A stretch of DNA of 64,000 bases from positions 62,001-126,000 of the forward strand of contig JABEVE010000029.1 in assembly GCA_013044035.1 (NCBI GenBank). Direction: 5' to 3'. A program made the translations under genes and the position numbers. The notes below the pieces were generated by a model. That model was not told the origin of the DNA and searched no databases. It was given only the letters and a program-made list of their open reading frames with translations. The stretch is from Burkholderiales bacterium. GTDB taxonomy: Bacteria; Pseudomonadota; Gammaproteobacteria; Burkholderiales; Burkholderiaceae_C. Positions 9,908 to 20,958 of this stretch are shown piece by piece (the first letter of the stretch is position 1; every line of letters starts with the position of its first letter).

Positions 9908-10927
9908 ATGACCACAACGCACGCATCTCCGACCTGGACGCCCGAGCGCATCGAAGCCCTGCTCGCCCTGCCCCTGCCCGAACTGATGTGGCAGGCACAG
10001 CAGACGCATCGCGCCCACTTCGACCCCACCGAGGTGCAGTTGTCCTCGCTGCTGTCGATCAAGACCGGCGGCTGCCCGGAAGACTGCGGCTACTGCCCAC
10101 AATCGGCTCACCACGAGGTCGGCGTGAAAGCCGACAAGCTGATGGACGCCGACCTCGTTCTGGCCAACGCCCAGGCGGCGAAAGACGCCGGCGCCAGCCG
10201 CTTCTGCATGGGCGCCGCCTGGCGCGAGCCCAAGGACCGCGACATCGACAAGGTGGCCGCCATCGTCGAGGGCGTCAAGGCCATGGGCCTGGAAACCTGC
10301 ATGACCCTGGGCATGCTCAACGCCCGGCAGGCGCAGCGCCTGGCCGACGCCGGGCTGGACTACTACAACCACAATCTCGACACCTCGCCCGAGTTCTACG
10401 GCAGCATCATCACCACACGCACCTACCAGGAGCGTCTGGACACGCTGCACGTCGTGCGCGAAGCCGGCATGCACGTGTGCTGCGGCGGCATCGTCGGCAT
10501 GGGCGAGAGCCGGCGTGACCGCGCCGGGCTGCTGGCGCAGCTCGCCGGGCTCGACCCCTACCCGGAATCCGTGCCCATCAACTCCCTGGTGCGCGTGGCC
10601 GGCACGCCGCTGGAGGGGGCGCCCGACCTCGACCCCTTCGAGTTCGTGCGTACCGTGGCCGCCGCGCGCATCACCATGCCCCGCGCCTGGGTGCGCCTGT
10701 CGGCCGGCCGCAAGGAACTGGGCGACGGCATCCAGGCGCTGTGCTTCCTCGCCGGCGCCAACTCCATCTTCTACGGCGACACCCTGCTGGTGACCGGCAA
10801 CGCCGACGTGGATGCCGACCGGGCCCTGTTTGTCCGGCTCGGGCTACGGGCCACGGGCCAGCAAGCTGCAGCCAACGAGATGGCACTGGCACCTCATCGT
10901 GTCATTCCGATGCAAACCGCGCATTGA
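9908..10927 (+). CDS. bioB: Biotin synthase
   Basis: Radical SAM enzyme of 339 residues that inserts sulfur into dethiobiotin. The [4Fe-4S] cluster motif is Cys56-x3-Cys60-x2-Cys63 in [14 protein letters not shown]. Other BioB marks are [38 protein letters not shown] and the C-terminal [13 protein letters not shown]. It starts 20 bases after liuC. A bioB gene inside a methylcrotonyl-CoA carboxylase cluster makes sense because liuD carries the biotin; no other biotin genes are nearby. Confidence 0.97.
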   Translation: MTTTHASPTWTPERIEALLALPLPELMWQAQQTHRAHFDPTEVQLSSLLSIKTGGCPEDCGYCPQSAHHEVGVKADKLMDADLVLANAQAAKDAGASRFCMGAAWREPKDRDIDKVAAIVEGVKAMGLETCMTLGMLNARQAQRLADAGLDYYNHNLDTSPEFYGSIITTRTYQERLDTLHVVREAGMHVCCGGIVGMGESRRDRAGLLAQLAGLDPYPESVPINSLVRVAGTPLEGAPDLDPFEFVRTVAAARITMPRAWVRLSAGRKELGDGIQALCFLAGANSIFYGDTLLVTGNADVDADRALFVRLGLRATGQQAAANEMALAPHRVIPMQTAH

Positions 10928-11020
10928 ATTGCGCGTTCCATCCCGTTCTGTTCCGCCGCCTGCTCGCATTTTGGCCCACGCTTTGACCACTCCCCCGGCT
11001 GCCACGGCCCGAAGCCGCCC

Positions 11021-11728
11021 ATGACCACACCCACCAGCGACACCTTGCAACTCCTCGCTCTTGCCGCCGCGCTGGGCTGGGCCAGCGGGCTGCGCGCCTT
11101 CCTGGTCATGTTCGCCGTCGGCGTCGCGGGCCTGGCCGGCTGGGTGCAGTTGCCGCCCGGACTGCACGCACTGGCCAGCCCGGTGGCGGTCGGCATCACC
11201 GGGGTGCTGGCCTTGCTCGAATTCATCGGCGACAAGATTCCCGGTGTCGACAGCCTGCTCGATTTCATCTCCACACTCCTGCGCATTCCCATGGGCGCCT
11301 TGCTCGCCGCCAGCGTGTTCGGGCTCGACCACGGTTTCGTCGCCGCGCTGGCGGCAGCGGCGGGTGGCAGCCTGGCTGCCGTCAGCCACGGCACCAAGCT
11401 CACCACCCGTGCCGCGATCAACACCTCGCCCGAACCCTTCTCGAATGTCGGCGCCTCGTTCGGCGAAGACGCGCTGGTACTCGGAGGCCTTTGGCTGTCT
11501 TGGGCACACCCGCTGGTGTTCTTCGTCGCCCTGGTGCTGGCCCTGATCGCCATGATGTGGCTGGCACGCAAGAGCTTTCACTTCGTCCGCGACCTGCTCG
11601 GCAAGATGGTGCGCCTGTTCAGTGGACGACCCGAACCCGGCCCGCCGCCCGCGCCGCCCGCCATTTCGTCGCGCGCGCTGCCGCCCATGCATGATGTAAC
11701 CGATGTGCATGTACAGGACAAGCCCTGA
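11021..11728 (+). CDS. DUF4126 integral membrane protein
   Basis: Hydrophobic protein of 235 residues with five or six predicted membrane helices. The opening LGWASGLRAFLVMFAVGVAG and the central KLTTRAAINTSPEPFSN followed by a long hydrophobic stretch are the conserved parts of DUF4126 proteins. The tail from about residue 205 is proline-rich and probably cytoplasmic. The function of the family is unknown. It lies in the same direction between bioB and liuD, with a 93-base gap upstream that holds no recognisable element. Confidence 0.85.
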   Translation: MTTPTSDTLQLLALAAALGWASGLRAFLVMFAVGVAGLAGWVQLPPGLHALASPVAVGITGVLALLEFIGDKIPGVDSLLDFISTLLRIPMGALLAASVFGLDHGFVAALAAAAGGSLAAVSHGTKLTTRAAINTSPEPFSNVGASFGEDALVLGGLWLSWAHPLVFFVALVLALIAMMWLARKSFHFVRDLLGKMVRLFSGRPEPGPPPAPPAISSRALPPMHDVTDVHVQDKP

Positions 11729-11778
11729 ACCGCGACATCCCTACCCCGCGAAGCTTTCATCCCCAGAGGCCCGTTGAG

Positions 11779-11916
11779 ATGTTCTCGAACATGTTGATCG
11801 CCAACCGCGGTGACCAGCGTCCCCGCAAGGGATGCGCAGCGGCGCAGCCAAATCGACTGCAGGCGCACAGCGCCGTCGCGGGCGATCTCGCCGCGCATAT
11901 CCTGGAGGCCTGCTGA
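11779..11916 (+). other. Leader ORF made from a duplicated liuD start
   Basis: A 45-codon frame that begins in the upstream copy of the liuD start (MFSNMLIANRGD) and then continues into unrelated sequence. Its TGA ends one base before the liuD ATG. The first eleven residues copy the biotin carboxylase N terminus. It could be translated and couple to liuD, or simply be a scar. Nothing shows that the peptide has a function. Confidence 0.4.
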
Positions 11917-11917
11917 C

Positions 11918-14026
<2,109 letters not shown>

Positions 14027-14063
14027 GCCGATCGACCCTGGCCCGCCCATCGAGCCCTCGCGC

Positions 14064-15014
14064 ATGCGCCTCGCCGTCTGGGATCCTGATGAACCGTTTC
14101 GCCGCTGGCGCGAGGCGCTGGTGCAGCATGCCGCCGACCTCAGGCTCGCGGTCGAGGTCATCGACGCCAGCGCCGAGCCCGAAGCCCAGGCCGATTTCGC
14201 CCTGGTGTGGCATCCCCCGAACGACTGGCTCGGCAGCCAGTTCGGCCTGCGCGCCGTGTTCAATCTCGGCGCCGGAGTCGACGCCGTGTTGCCGCAGATG
14301 CAGCGCAGCCTGCCCGGCGTGCCGCTCATTCGCCTGGAAGATGCCGGCATGGGCCGGCAGATGGCCGACTATGTGAGCGAGGCCGTGCTGCACGCCTGGC
14401 GCCGCATGGCGGACTACGCCGCATTGCAGCGCCAGTGCCGCTGGGAGCCCCTGGTGCAGCCGCCGCGCGGGAGTTTCAACATCGGTTTTCTCGGCCTGGG
14501 GCAGATGGGTTTTGCCGCCGCCAGGCGTGTGGCGGTGATGGACTTCCCGGTGCTGGCCTGCAGCCGCAGCGGCCAGGCGCGCCCCGGGTTCGACGCCCCC
14601 TGGCCGATCTACCCGCTGGACCGGCTCGACGCCTTTCTCGCCCAGACCCGGGTGCTGGTGGTGTTGCTGCCACTCACCGCGCAGACCCGCGGCCTGCTCG
14701 ACTACGCTGCCCTGTGTCACTTGCCGAAGGGCGCGCATCTGGTCAACGCCAGCCGTGGTGCCGTGCTCGACCAGGATGACTTGCTCGACATGCTGCACAG
14801 CGGCCACATCGCCAGTGCCACGCTCGACGTGTTCTCCACCGAGCCGCTGCCACCGGATGACCCGCTGTGGGGTCATCCGCGTGCCCGCATCACTCCGCAT
14901 GTGGCCGCACAAACCCTGGTCGGTCCGGCGGCAGCGCAGGTGATGCGCAAGATCGCTGCCATCGAGCGCGGCGAACAGCCCGGCGGCGTGGTGGACGCGC
15001 GGCTGGGGTATTGA
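14064..15014 (+). CDS. ghrA: Glyoxylate/hydroxypyruvate reductase A-type dehydrogenase
   Basis: D-2-hydroxyacid dehydrogenase of 316 residues. The Rossmann segment is FNIGFLGLGQMGFAAARR. The catalytic region is LVNASRGAVLDQDDL (Arg) followed by LDVFSTEPLPPDDPLW and RITPHVAAQ (His). GhrA reduces glyoxylate and hydroxypyruvate with NADPH. The EDAGMGRQMADYV segment is typical of GhrA rather than of other family branches. The start at 14064 lies just after the liuD stop; upstream in-frame starts would overlap liuD heavily. It may handle glyoxylate made by the shunt that aceK controls, but this link is an inference. Confidence 0.88.
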   Translation: MRLAVWDPDEPFRRWREALVQHAADLRLAVEVIDASAEPEAQADFALVWHPPNDWLGSQFGLRAVFNLGAGVDAVLPQMQRSLPGVPLIRLEDAGMGRQMADYVSEAVLHAWRRMADYAALQRQCRWEPLVQPPRGSFNIGFLGLGQMGFAAARRVAVMDFPVLACSRSGQARPGFDAPWPIYPLDRLDAFLAQTRVLVVLLPLTAQTRGLLDYAALCHLPKGAHLVNASRGAVLDQDDLLDMLHSGHIASATLDVFSTEPLPPDDPLWGHPRARITPHVAAQTLVGPAAAQVMRKIAAIERGEQPGGVVDARLGY

Positions 15015-15079
15015 AAGTATTGAAAGGAAAGCGACCTGTCCGACAGGCCGTTGTCGTTCCAGAACACGAGGAGACGAGC

Positions 15080-16039
15080 ATGAGCACGATGACCCTTCCC
15101 CGCCATATCAAACTGGTCGAAGTTGGCCCGCGCGACGGGCTGCAGAACGAAGCCAACCCGGTGCCGCTGGCGGTCAAGGTCGAACTCATCGACCGCCTCT
15201 CCGCCGCGGGCTTTGCCAATGTGGAAGCCGCGGCTTTCGTCTCGCCCAAATGGGTGCCGCAAATGGCCGACAGCGCGCAGGTCATGGCCGCCATCCGCCG
15301 CCACCCCGGTACGACGTATTCGGCCCTGGTGCCCAATCTGAAGGGGCTGGAAGCGGCCCTGGGGGCGGGCGCGGACGAAGTGGTGGTGTTCAGCGCCGCA
15401 TCGGAGGCGTTCGCCCGGCGCAATATCAATTGCTCGATCGCCGAATCCATCGCCCGCTTCGAACCCGTGGCACAAGCCGCCAAGGCTGCCGGGGTACGCC
15501 TGCGCGGCAGCATTTCCTGCGCGCTGGGCTGCCCGTATCAGGGCGAGGTGCCGCCCGCCGCCGTGGTCGAGGTGGTGCAGCGCATGGCTGCGCTCGGCTG
15601 TGATGAGATCGACATCGCCGACACCATCGGCGTGGGCACGCCGGGCCGGGTGCAGGCGGTGTTCGAGGCCACGTCCAGAGCCTTTCCCATCGAACGCCAG
15701 TCCGGTCATTTCCACGACACCTACGGCCAGGCGCTGGCCAATATCTTCGCCGCGCTGCAGACGGGCGTGAGCATCTTCCATGCCTCGGTTGCGGGCCTGG
15801 GGGGCTGCCCCTATGCGAAAGGCGCGACCGGCAACGTCGCCACCGAAGATGTGCTCTACATGTTGCAAGGCCTGGGGCTGCACACCGGCGTGGACCTTCG
15901 CGCCGTGATCGAAGCCGGCGACTTCATCAGCCGCAGCATCGGTCGCCCAAACAACAGCCGTGCTGGACGGGCGCTGCTGACGACGTGGCAAAGCACCGCC
16001 AGCAAGGTCGGTTCCACCCAGGCGCAGGCTGCTGCCTGA
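15080..16039 (+). CDS. liuE: Hydroxymethylglutaryl-CoA lyase
   Basis: HMG-CoA lyase of 319 residues cutting HMG-CoA to acetyl-CoA and acetoacetate, the last dedicated step of leucine degradation. Signatures are KLVEVGPRDGLQNE (catalytic Arg18), GHFHDTYGQALAN (metal histidines) and GLGGCPYAKGATGNVATED with catalytic Cys243. The ATG has GAGGAG about ten bases upstream. A larger in-frame extension reaching into ghrA has no ribosome site and is rejected. Confidence 0.96.
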   Translation: MSTMTLPRHIKLVEVGPRDGLQNEANPVPLAVKVELIDRLSAAGFANVEAAAFVSPKWVPQMADSAQVMAAIRRHPGTTYSALVPNLKGLEAALGAGADEVVVFSAASEAFARRNINCSIAESIARFEPVAQAAKAAGVRLRGSISCALGCPYQGEVPPAAVVEVVQRMAALGCDEIDIADTIGVGTPGRVQAVFEATSRAFPIERQSGHFHDTYGQALANIFAALQTGVSIFHASVAGLGGCPYAKGATGNVATEDVLYMLQGLGLHTGVDLRAVIEAGDFISRSIGRPNNSRAGRALLTTWQSTASKVGSTQAQAAA

Positions 16040-16149
16040 GTGGCTCAGATGCAGCGCAGCACCATGTGGAACGCCAGGGGCCTGTGCGCCCGCCCGCATC
16101 AACCGGGCCGCGGCTCGCGGCCGGCATTCGAACGACGTGGACTGCGACC

Positions 16150-16671
16150 ATGGCCATGACGCATCCTGCCCCGGAGTCCTCGATGTTCGCGTCGTCGGAC
16201 TCGGCCCAGCGCGTTGCCGCCGTGCTGCGAGCTCTGGGGCATGACGCGCCACCCGTGATGCTCGACGCCGCCGCGCGCACCGCGCAGCAGGCGGCGGACG
16301 CTCTGGGCGTGCAACTCGGGCAGATCGCCAAGTCGATCGTCTTCCGCCATGTCGACAGCGACCGCGCCGTGCTGGTGGTGTGCGCCGGCGACCGGCGTGT
16401 GGACGAAGCGCTGGTGGCGCAGCAGGTGGGCGCACTGGCACGGGCCGACGCGGGCTTTGTGCGGGCGCGCACGGGCTTCGCCATCGGCGGGGTGAGTCCG
16501 GTGGGACATCGCGGGCCACCGCTGGCGCTGATCGACCAAAGCCTGTGGCGCTTCACTCGCATCTGGGCCGCCGCCGGCCACCCGCACGTGGTGTTCCCGC
16601 TGGCGCCCGACGACCTGCGACGCTGGCTGGGCACCGCGCCCAGCGCCGTCACGGCAGTGCCCGTCGCCTGA
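16150..16671 (+). CDS. YbaK/EbsC-family aminoacyl-tRNA deacylase-like protein
   Basis: Protein of about 173 residues with the YbaK/ProX editing-domain fold. Recognisable parts are QLGQIAKSIVFR (the conserved lysine that positions tRNA-linked substrate), LVVCAGDRRVDE and FAIGGVSPVGH, followed by the C-terminal HPHVVFPLAPDDLRRWLG. Family members hydrolyse mischarged tRNA such as Cys-tRNA(Pro). The exact start is uncertain: ATG codons at 16150, 16156 and 16183 are all in frame before the domain. It begins 111 bases after liuE. Confidence 0.88.
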   Translation: MAMTHPAPESSMFASSDSAQRVAAVLRALGHDAPPVMLDAAARTAQQAADALGVQLGQIAKSIVFRHVDSDRAVLVVCAGDRRVDEALVAQQVGALARADAGFVRARTGFAIGGVSPVGHRGPPLALIDQSLWRFTRIWAAAGHPHVVFPLAPDDLRRWLGTAPSAVTAVPVA

Positions 16672-16724
16672 AGCCGCAGCCGACATGCCCACGGCCTTGC
16701 GCCGCATGCTTGCATCCATCCGCC

Positions 16725-16961
16725 ATGTCCGTCCCCTCACCCTGCATCCAGATTTGCGCCATGGACACCACCAGCGGTTATTGCCAGGGATGCTGGCGCA
16801 CGCTGGATGAAATTGCCGCCTGGAGCACCCTGAGCGACCCCGACAAGCTGCGTCTGTGGCGTGTTCTGCGCCAACGTCGGGAAACCGCCGCCCAGATCAC
16901 ACCCAAGCCCGTGTCGGACGCGCGAAAGGGCACGCATGGCGCCCCGAACCCGCAGGACTAG
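16725..16961 (+). CDS. DUF1289 small cysteine-motif protein
   Basis: Protein of 78 residues of the DUF1289 (YdhL-like) family. The conserved block is SPCIQICAMDTTSGYCQGCW with four cysteines, then TLDEIAAWSTLSDPDKLRLW. The cysteines suggest Zn or Fe-S binding, but no function is established. It sits between the ybaK-like gene and dusB on the same strand. Confidence 0.88.
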   Translation: MSVPSPCIQICAMDTTSGYCQGCWRTLDEIAAWSTLSDPDKLRLWRVLRQRRETAAQITPKPVSDARKGTHGAPNPQD

Positions 16962-17021
16962 AATCCGCTTCCTGCACAAAAAACAGGCAGCGCGGACACC
17001 GCGCCCAGGCTCGTTTCTCTC

Positions 17022-18077
17022 ATGTTCGCCCCACGTCCACAAACACCCACCGAAGCCACTCCTGCCGCGCTGCGCCTGGGCCGCTTCGTGTTGCTCAACC
17101 GCGTGTTCGCCGCCCCCATGGCCGGCGTCACCGACCTGCCCTGGCGGCAGATGGCGCGCAAACTGGGCGCGGGGCACTGTGTCAGCGAGATGGTCACGTC
17201 CAAACGCGAGTTGTGGGACACGCTCAAGACCTCGCGCCGCCGCGACCACACCGGCGAACCTGGCCCGGTGACAGCGCAACTGGTGGGCGTGGACCCGACC
17301 GACATGGCCGACGCGGCGCGCGCCAATGTGCAGGGCGGCGCGCAGATCATCGACATCAATATGGGCTGCCCGGCAAAGAAGGTCTGCAACCGCTGGGCGG
17401 GTTCGGCGCTGATGCAGGACGAGACGCAGGCGTTGCGCATCGTCGAAGCCGTGGTGCAGGCGATGCAACCGCTGGGCGTGCCAGTGACGCTGAAAATGCG
17501 CACTGGCTGGTGCCGCGCCGAACGCAACGCACCGCGCATGGCCCGCGCCGCGCAAGATGCCGGCGTGGCGATGATCGTGGTGCATGGGCGCACCCGCGAC
17601 CAGGGCTACGGCGGAGAGGCCGAATACGACACCATCGCCGCGATCAAGCAGACGCTGCGCATTCCGGTGGTGGCCAATGGCGACATCGACTGCGCCGCCA
17701 AGGCGCGCGACGTGCTGGTTGCCACCGGCGCCGACGCGGTGATGATCGGCCGCGCCGCCCTGGGTCGGCCCTGGCTGCTGGGCCATATCGCCCAGGCGCT
17801 GGAAGACGGCGTCGAACCCGCCTCGCCCAGTCTGCAGCAGCAAGGACTGTGGCTGCTGGAGCATCTGGACGCCCACCACCGGTTTTATGGCGATGCTGGC
17901 ACGAAAACTGCACGCAAGCATGTGGGCTGGGCCGTAGCGGATCTGCCCGGCGCCACAGCATTTCGCGCCCGATTCAACACCCTGACCGAGTCGCAGGCGC
18001 AGCATGACGCCGTGATGGCTTATTTCGACATGCTGGGCAGCACAAACGGCCTCGACCTTCTTCCCTTGGCAGCCTGA
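17022..18077 (+). CDS. dusB: tRNA-dihydrouridine synthase B
   Basis: FMN-dependent TIM-barrel enzyme of 351 residues that reduces uridine in the tRNA D-loop. The catalytic cysteine is Cys116 in DINMGCPAKKVC. Other family marks are LAPMAGVTD-like FAAPMAGVTDLPWR, TLKMRTGW, VVHGRTRDQGY and GADAVMIGRAALGRPW. The stop overlaps the fis start (TGATG). The dusB-fis operon is conserved across beta- and gammaproteobacteria. The length is slightly above the enterobacterial DusB owing to N- and C-terminal extensions. Confidence 0.95.
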   Translation: MFAPRPQTPTEATPAALRLGRFVLLNRVFAAPMAGVTDLPWRQMARKLGAGHCVSEMVTSKRELWDTLKTSRRRDHTGEPGPVTAQLVGVDPTDMADAARANVQGGAQIIDINMGCPAKKVCNRWAGSALMQDETQALRIVEAVVQAMQPLGVPVTLKMRTGWCRAERNAPRMARAAQDAGVAMIVVHGRTRDQGYGGEAEYDTIAAIKQTLRIPVVANGDIDCAAKARDVLVATGADAVMIGRAALGRPWLLGHIAQALEDGVEPASPSLQQQGLWLLEHLDAHHRFYGDAGTKTARKHVGWAVADLPGATAFRARFNTLTESQAQHDAVMAYFDMLGSTNGLDLLPLAA

Positions 18078-18313
18078 TGAGCAAGAAATCCTCCCTGGAG
18101 CAATGCGTCATCGACAGTCTCGATGCGTATTTCGACGACCTCAACGGCACCGAACCACATGGCATTCACGCCATGGTGATGCAGACCGTGGAAAAGCCAT
18201 TGCTGCAATCCGTGATGCGCCGCACGCAGGACAACCAATCACTCGCAGCCGACTGGCTGGGCATCAACCGCAACACGCTGCGCAAAAAGCTCAAGGATCA
18301 CAAGCTCATCTGA
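18077..18313 (+). CDS. fis: Fis-family nucleoid-associated DNA-binding protein
   Basis: Protein of 78 residues with the Fis C-terminal helix-turn-helix ADWLGINRNTLRKKLKDHKL preceded by PLLQSVMRRTQDNQSLAA. Fis bends DNA and regulates ribosomal RNA genes, recombination and growth-phase genes. Its start overlaps the dusB stop, the classic dusB-fis arrangement. The protein is shorter than the 98-residue E. coli Fis at its N terminus, as is usual in betaproteobacteria. Confidence 0.94.
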   Translation: MSKKSSLEQCVIDSLDAYFDDLNGTEPHGIHAMVMQTVEKPLLQSVMRRTQDNQSLAADWLGINRNTLRKKLKDHKLI

Positions 18314-18538
18314 TGACGGCCGGCTTGCGCACAGCATGCTTGGCGTGCGCGCATGGCTCACTCAACCGAGCGGAACATGCCGGACGCATGCCTTGAAGCC
18401 GCACACCGCCCCGAGCATCCTCTCCAAGAACATCTCGCCTCGCCGACGCCACAGCATCCCTGACGACTCCTGAATACCGACTGCCCTGCCCTGTCCCGCC
18501 TCGTTGCAATCCATCGACCCAAGTTCTGCCCGATCCCC

Positions 18539-20119
18539 ATGTATGCACTGCTCTCTGTTTCTGACAAAACTGGCGTCCTCGACCTCGCGCGCCGTCTGCA
18601 CGCCCAAGGCGTGACGCTGCTGTCCACCGGCGGCACCGCCAAGCTGCTGCTTGAGGCCGGCCTGCCGGTGACGGAGGTGGCGGCGCACACCGGCTTTCCC
18701 GAGATGCTCGACGGCCGCGTGAAGACTCTGCATCCCAAGGTCCACGGCGGCCTGCTGGCGCGACGCGATGTGCCGGCGCACATGCAGGCCATCGCCGCGC
18801 ACGGCATTGAGGCCATCGACTGGCTGGTGGTCAACCTCTACCCCTTCGAGGCGACCGTGGCCAAGGCCGGCTGCACGCTTGACGATGCCATCGAGAACAT
18901 CGACATCGGCGGCCCGGCCATGGTGCGCTCGGCGGCGAAGAACTGGCAGGGCGTGAGCGTGCTCACCGATTGCGCGCAGTACGAGGCCACACTGGCCGAG
19001 TTCGAGGCCAGCGGCACGGTGTCGCAAGCCACGCGCTTCACGCTGGCGGCGGCGGCGTTCAACCGCATTGCGCAGTACGACGCGGCCATCTCCAACTATC
19101 TATCCGCGCTGCAGGCCGATGGCACGCAAGCCCCCTATCCCGCCCAGCTCAACTCCAGCTTCGTCAAGCTGCAAGACCTGCGCTACGGCGAGAACCCCCA
19201 CCAGAGCGCAGCGTTCTACCGCGACCTGCATCCCGCCCCCGCTTCGCTGCCGCTGGCGCGACAACTGCAGGGCAAGGAGCTGAGCTACAACAACATCGCC
19301 GACGCCGACGCGGCGTGGGAATGCGTCAAGAGTTTCACCACCGGCGCCTGCGTCATCGTCAAGCACGCCAACCCCTGCGGCGTGGCCCTGGGCGACACGG
19401 CCGAAACCGCCTACCGCAAGGCCTTCGCCACCGACCCCACCTCGGCCTTCGGCGGCATCATCGCCTTCAACCAGGCAGTGGACGAAGCCGCGGCCCAGGC
19501 CGTGTGCAGCCAGTTCGTCGAAGTGCTCATCGCCCCCGCTTACAGCGACTCCGCGCTGCGCGTGCTGGTCGCCAAGGCCAATGTGCGCGTGCTCGTCATC
19601 GACCTCGACCATGTGGACCGCCAAGGCGCCACCCCCTGGGCCCAGGGCCGCAACGCGCAAGACGTGAAGCGCGTGAATTCCGGCATCCTGGTGCAGATGG
19701 CCGACAACGCCGCGCTCACCGCGGCTGCCCTCAGAGTGGTGACCAAGCGCGCCCCGAGCGAGGTCGAAATTGCCGATCTGCTGTTCGCCTGGACTGTTGC
19801 CAAGTTCACCAAATCGAATGCCATCGTGTTCGCACGCGGCGCCCAGACCATCGGCGTGGGCGCGGGGCAGATGAGCCGTGTCGACTCCACCCGTATCGCC
19901 ACCATCAAAGCCGCCAATGCCGGGTTCGCGGTGAGCAACAGTGTGGTCGCCTCCGACGCCTTCTTCCCCTTCCGTGACGGCGTCGATGTGCTCGCCGCCG
20001 CCGGCGCCAAGGCCGTGATCCAGCCCGGCGGCTCGGTGCGAGATGCGGAGGTCATCGCCGCTGCCGACGAACACGGCCTGGCCATGGTGTTCACAGGCGT
20101 GCGCCACTTCCGCCACTGA
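18539..20119 (+). CDS. purH: Bifunctional AICAR formyltransferase / IMP cyclohydrolase
   Basis: Protein of 526 residues catalysing the last two steps of IMP synthesis. The N-terminal cyclohydrolase domain opens [18 protein letters not shown] and contains STGGTAKLL and [15 protein letters not shown]. The transformylase domain includes [36 protein letters not shown] and [18 protein letters not shown] near the C terminus. The 225-base gap after fis contains no recognisable gene or terminator. The order fis-purH-ruvC is typical of Burkholderiales. Confidence 0.97.
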   Translation: MYALLSVSDKTGVLDLARRLHAQGVTLLSTGGTAKLLLEAGLPVTEVAAHTGFPEMLDGRVKTLHPKVHGGLLARRDVPAHMQAIAAHGIEAIDWLVVNLYPFEATVAKAGCTLDDAIENIDIGGPAMVRSAAKNWQGVSVLTDCAQYEATLAEFEASGTVSQATRFTLAAAAFNRIAQYDAAISNYLSALQADGTQAPYPAQLNSSFVKLQDLRYGENPHQSAAFYRDLHPAPASLPLARQLQGKELSYNNIADADAAWECVKSFTTGACVIVKHANPCGVALGDTAETAYRKAFATDPTSAFGGIIAFNQAVDEAAAQAVCSQFVEVLIAPAYSDSALRVLVAKANVRVLVIDLDHVDRQGATPWAQGRNAQDVKRVNSGILVQMADNAALTAAALRVVTKRAPSEVEIADLLFAWTVAKFTKSNAIVFARGAQTIGVGAGQMSRVDSTRIATIKAANAGFAVSNSVVASDAFFPFRDGVDVLAAAGAKAVIQPGGSVRDAEVIAAADEHGLAMVFTGVRHFRH

Positions 20120-20158
20120 AGCCGAGCCACTGACCCCCGCCGTGGTGCAATACATGCC

Positions 20159-20749
20159 ATGCGCATCCTCGGCATCGATCCCGGACTCAACGTCACCGGT
20201 TATGGCCTTCTGGAAACCCAGGGCCAGCGGCTGCATTACCAGGCGAGCGGGACGATCCGTATTCCGAAGGGCTCGCTGCCGGAGCGGCTGAAAACGCTGT
20301 TCGAGGGCGTGCGTGACGTGGCGCAGCACGCGCGAGCCGATATCGCGGTGGTGGAAATCGTGTTCGTCAACGTCAACCCGCAATCCACGCTGCTGCTGGG
20401 ACAGGCGCGCGGGGCGGCGATTGCAGCGCTTGTGGCCCAAGGGCTGCCCGTGGTGGAGTACACGGCGTTGCAACTCAAAAAATCGGTCGTCGGCTACGGT
20501 CGGGCCAGCAAGGAACAGATGCAGGCGATGGTCATGCGCCTGCTCGCACTGCCCGGGCAGCCAGGCCCGGATGCGGCCGATGCGCTGGGCCTGGCCATTT
20601 GCCACGCCCACGCCCATCGCGGGCTGACCGCGCTGCAGGTCGCCAGCCCGGGCAGCGGCAAGGTTGCCAGAGACTTGGCTGCGGCAGGAACCCTGAGTGC
20701 GGCACAGCTGCGTGGCCTGCGCGTGCGCCGTGGCAGGCTGGTGGGCTGA
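20159..20749 (+). CDS. ruvC: Crossover junction endodeoxyribonuclease RuvC
   Basis: Holliday-junction resolvase of 196 residues. The four acidic active-site residues are visible: Asp7 in [14 protein letters not shown], Glu66 in [14 protein letters not shown], and Asp138 and Asp141 in [15 protein letters not shown]. The basic C-terminal tail ([14 protein letters not shown]) is longer than in E. coli. It follows purH by 39 bases. ruvA and ruvB are not within the window just downstream, where a transporter protein gene follows instead. Confidence 0.96.
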   Translation: MRILGIDPGLNVTGYGLLETQGQRLHYQASGTIRIPKGSLPERLKTLFEGVRDVAQHARADIAVVEIVFVNVNPQSTLLLGQARGAAIAALVAQGLPVVEYTALQLKKSVVGYGRASKEQMQAMVMRLLALPGQPGPDAADALGLAICHAHAHRGLTALQVASPGSGKVARDLAAAGTLSAAQLRGLRVRRGRLVG

Positions 20750-20775
20750 CTGCCGCGGCGTCACAGCACTGCTGC

Positions 20776-20837
20776 GTAGGGTGCGAATTCGTCGCTCCCT
20801 ACGCGTGGCATATCCCGTCGCAGCGGCGGGATATGCC
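20776..20837 (+). repeat. Two tandem hairpins between ruvC and the LivK-like gene
   Basis: GTAGGG (20776-20781) pairs with CCCTAC (20797-20802). It is followed by a perfect 11-base stem GGCATATCCCG (20807-20817) with CGGGATATGCC (20827-20837) around a 9-base loop. There is no T-run, so a standard intrinsic terminator is unlikely. The form resembles a REP-like palindromic unit or an mRNA stabiliser. Confidence 0.55.
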
Positions 20838-20958
20838 GCATGGCGACACTGCGCGTCCGAATTTTGCTTACGCTGAATCTGCCTTTCACATGCATCGCAC
20901 CACTGCAGTTGCCAGCCTGCCCCACCTTGGCCAGATGACCTGATTTCCGGAGATCGCC

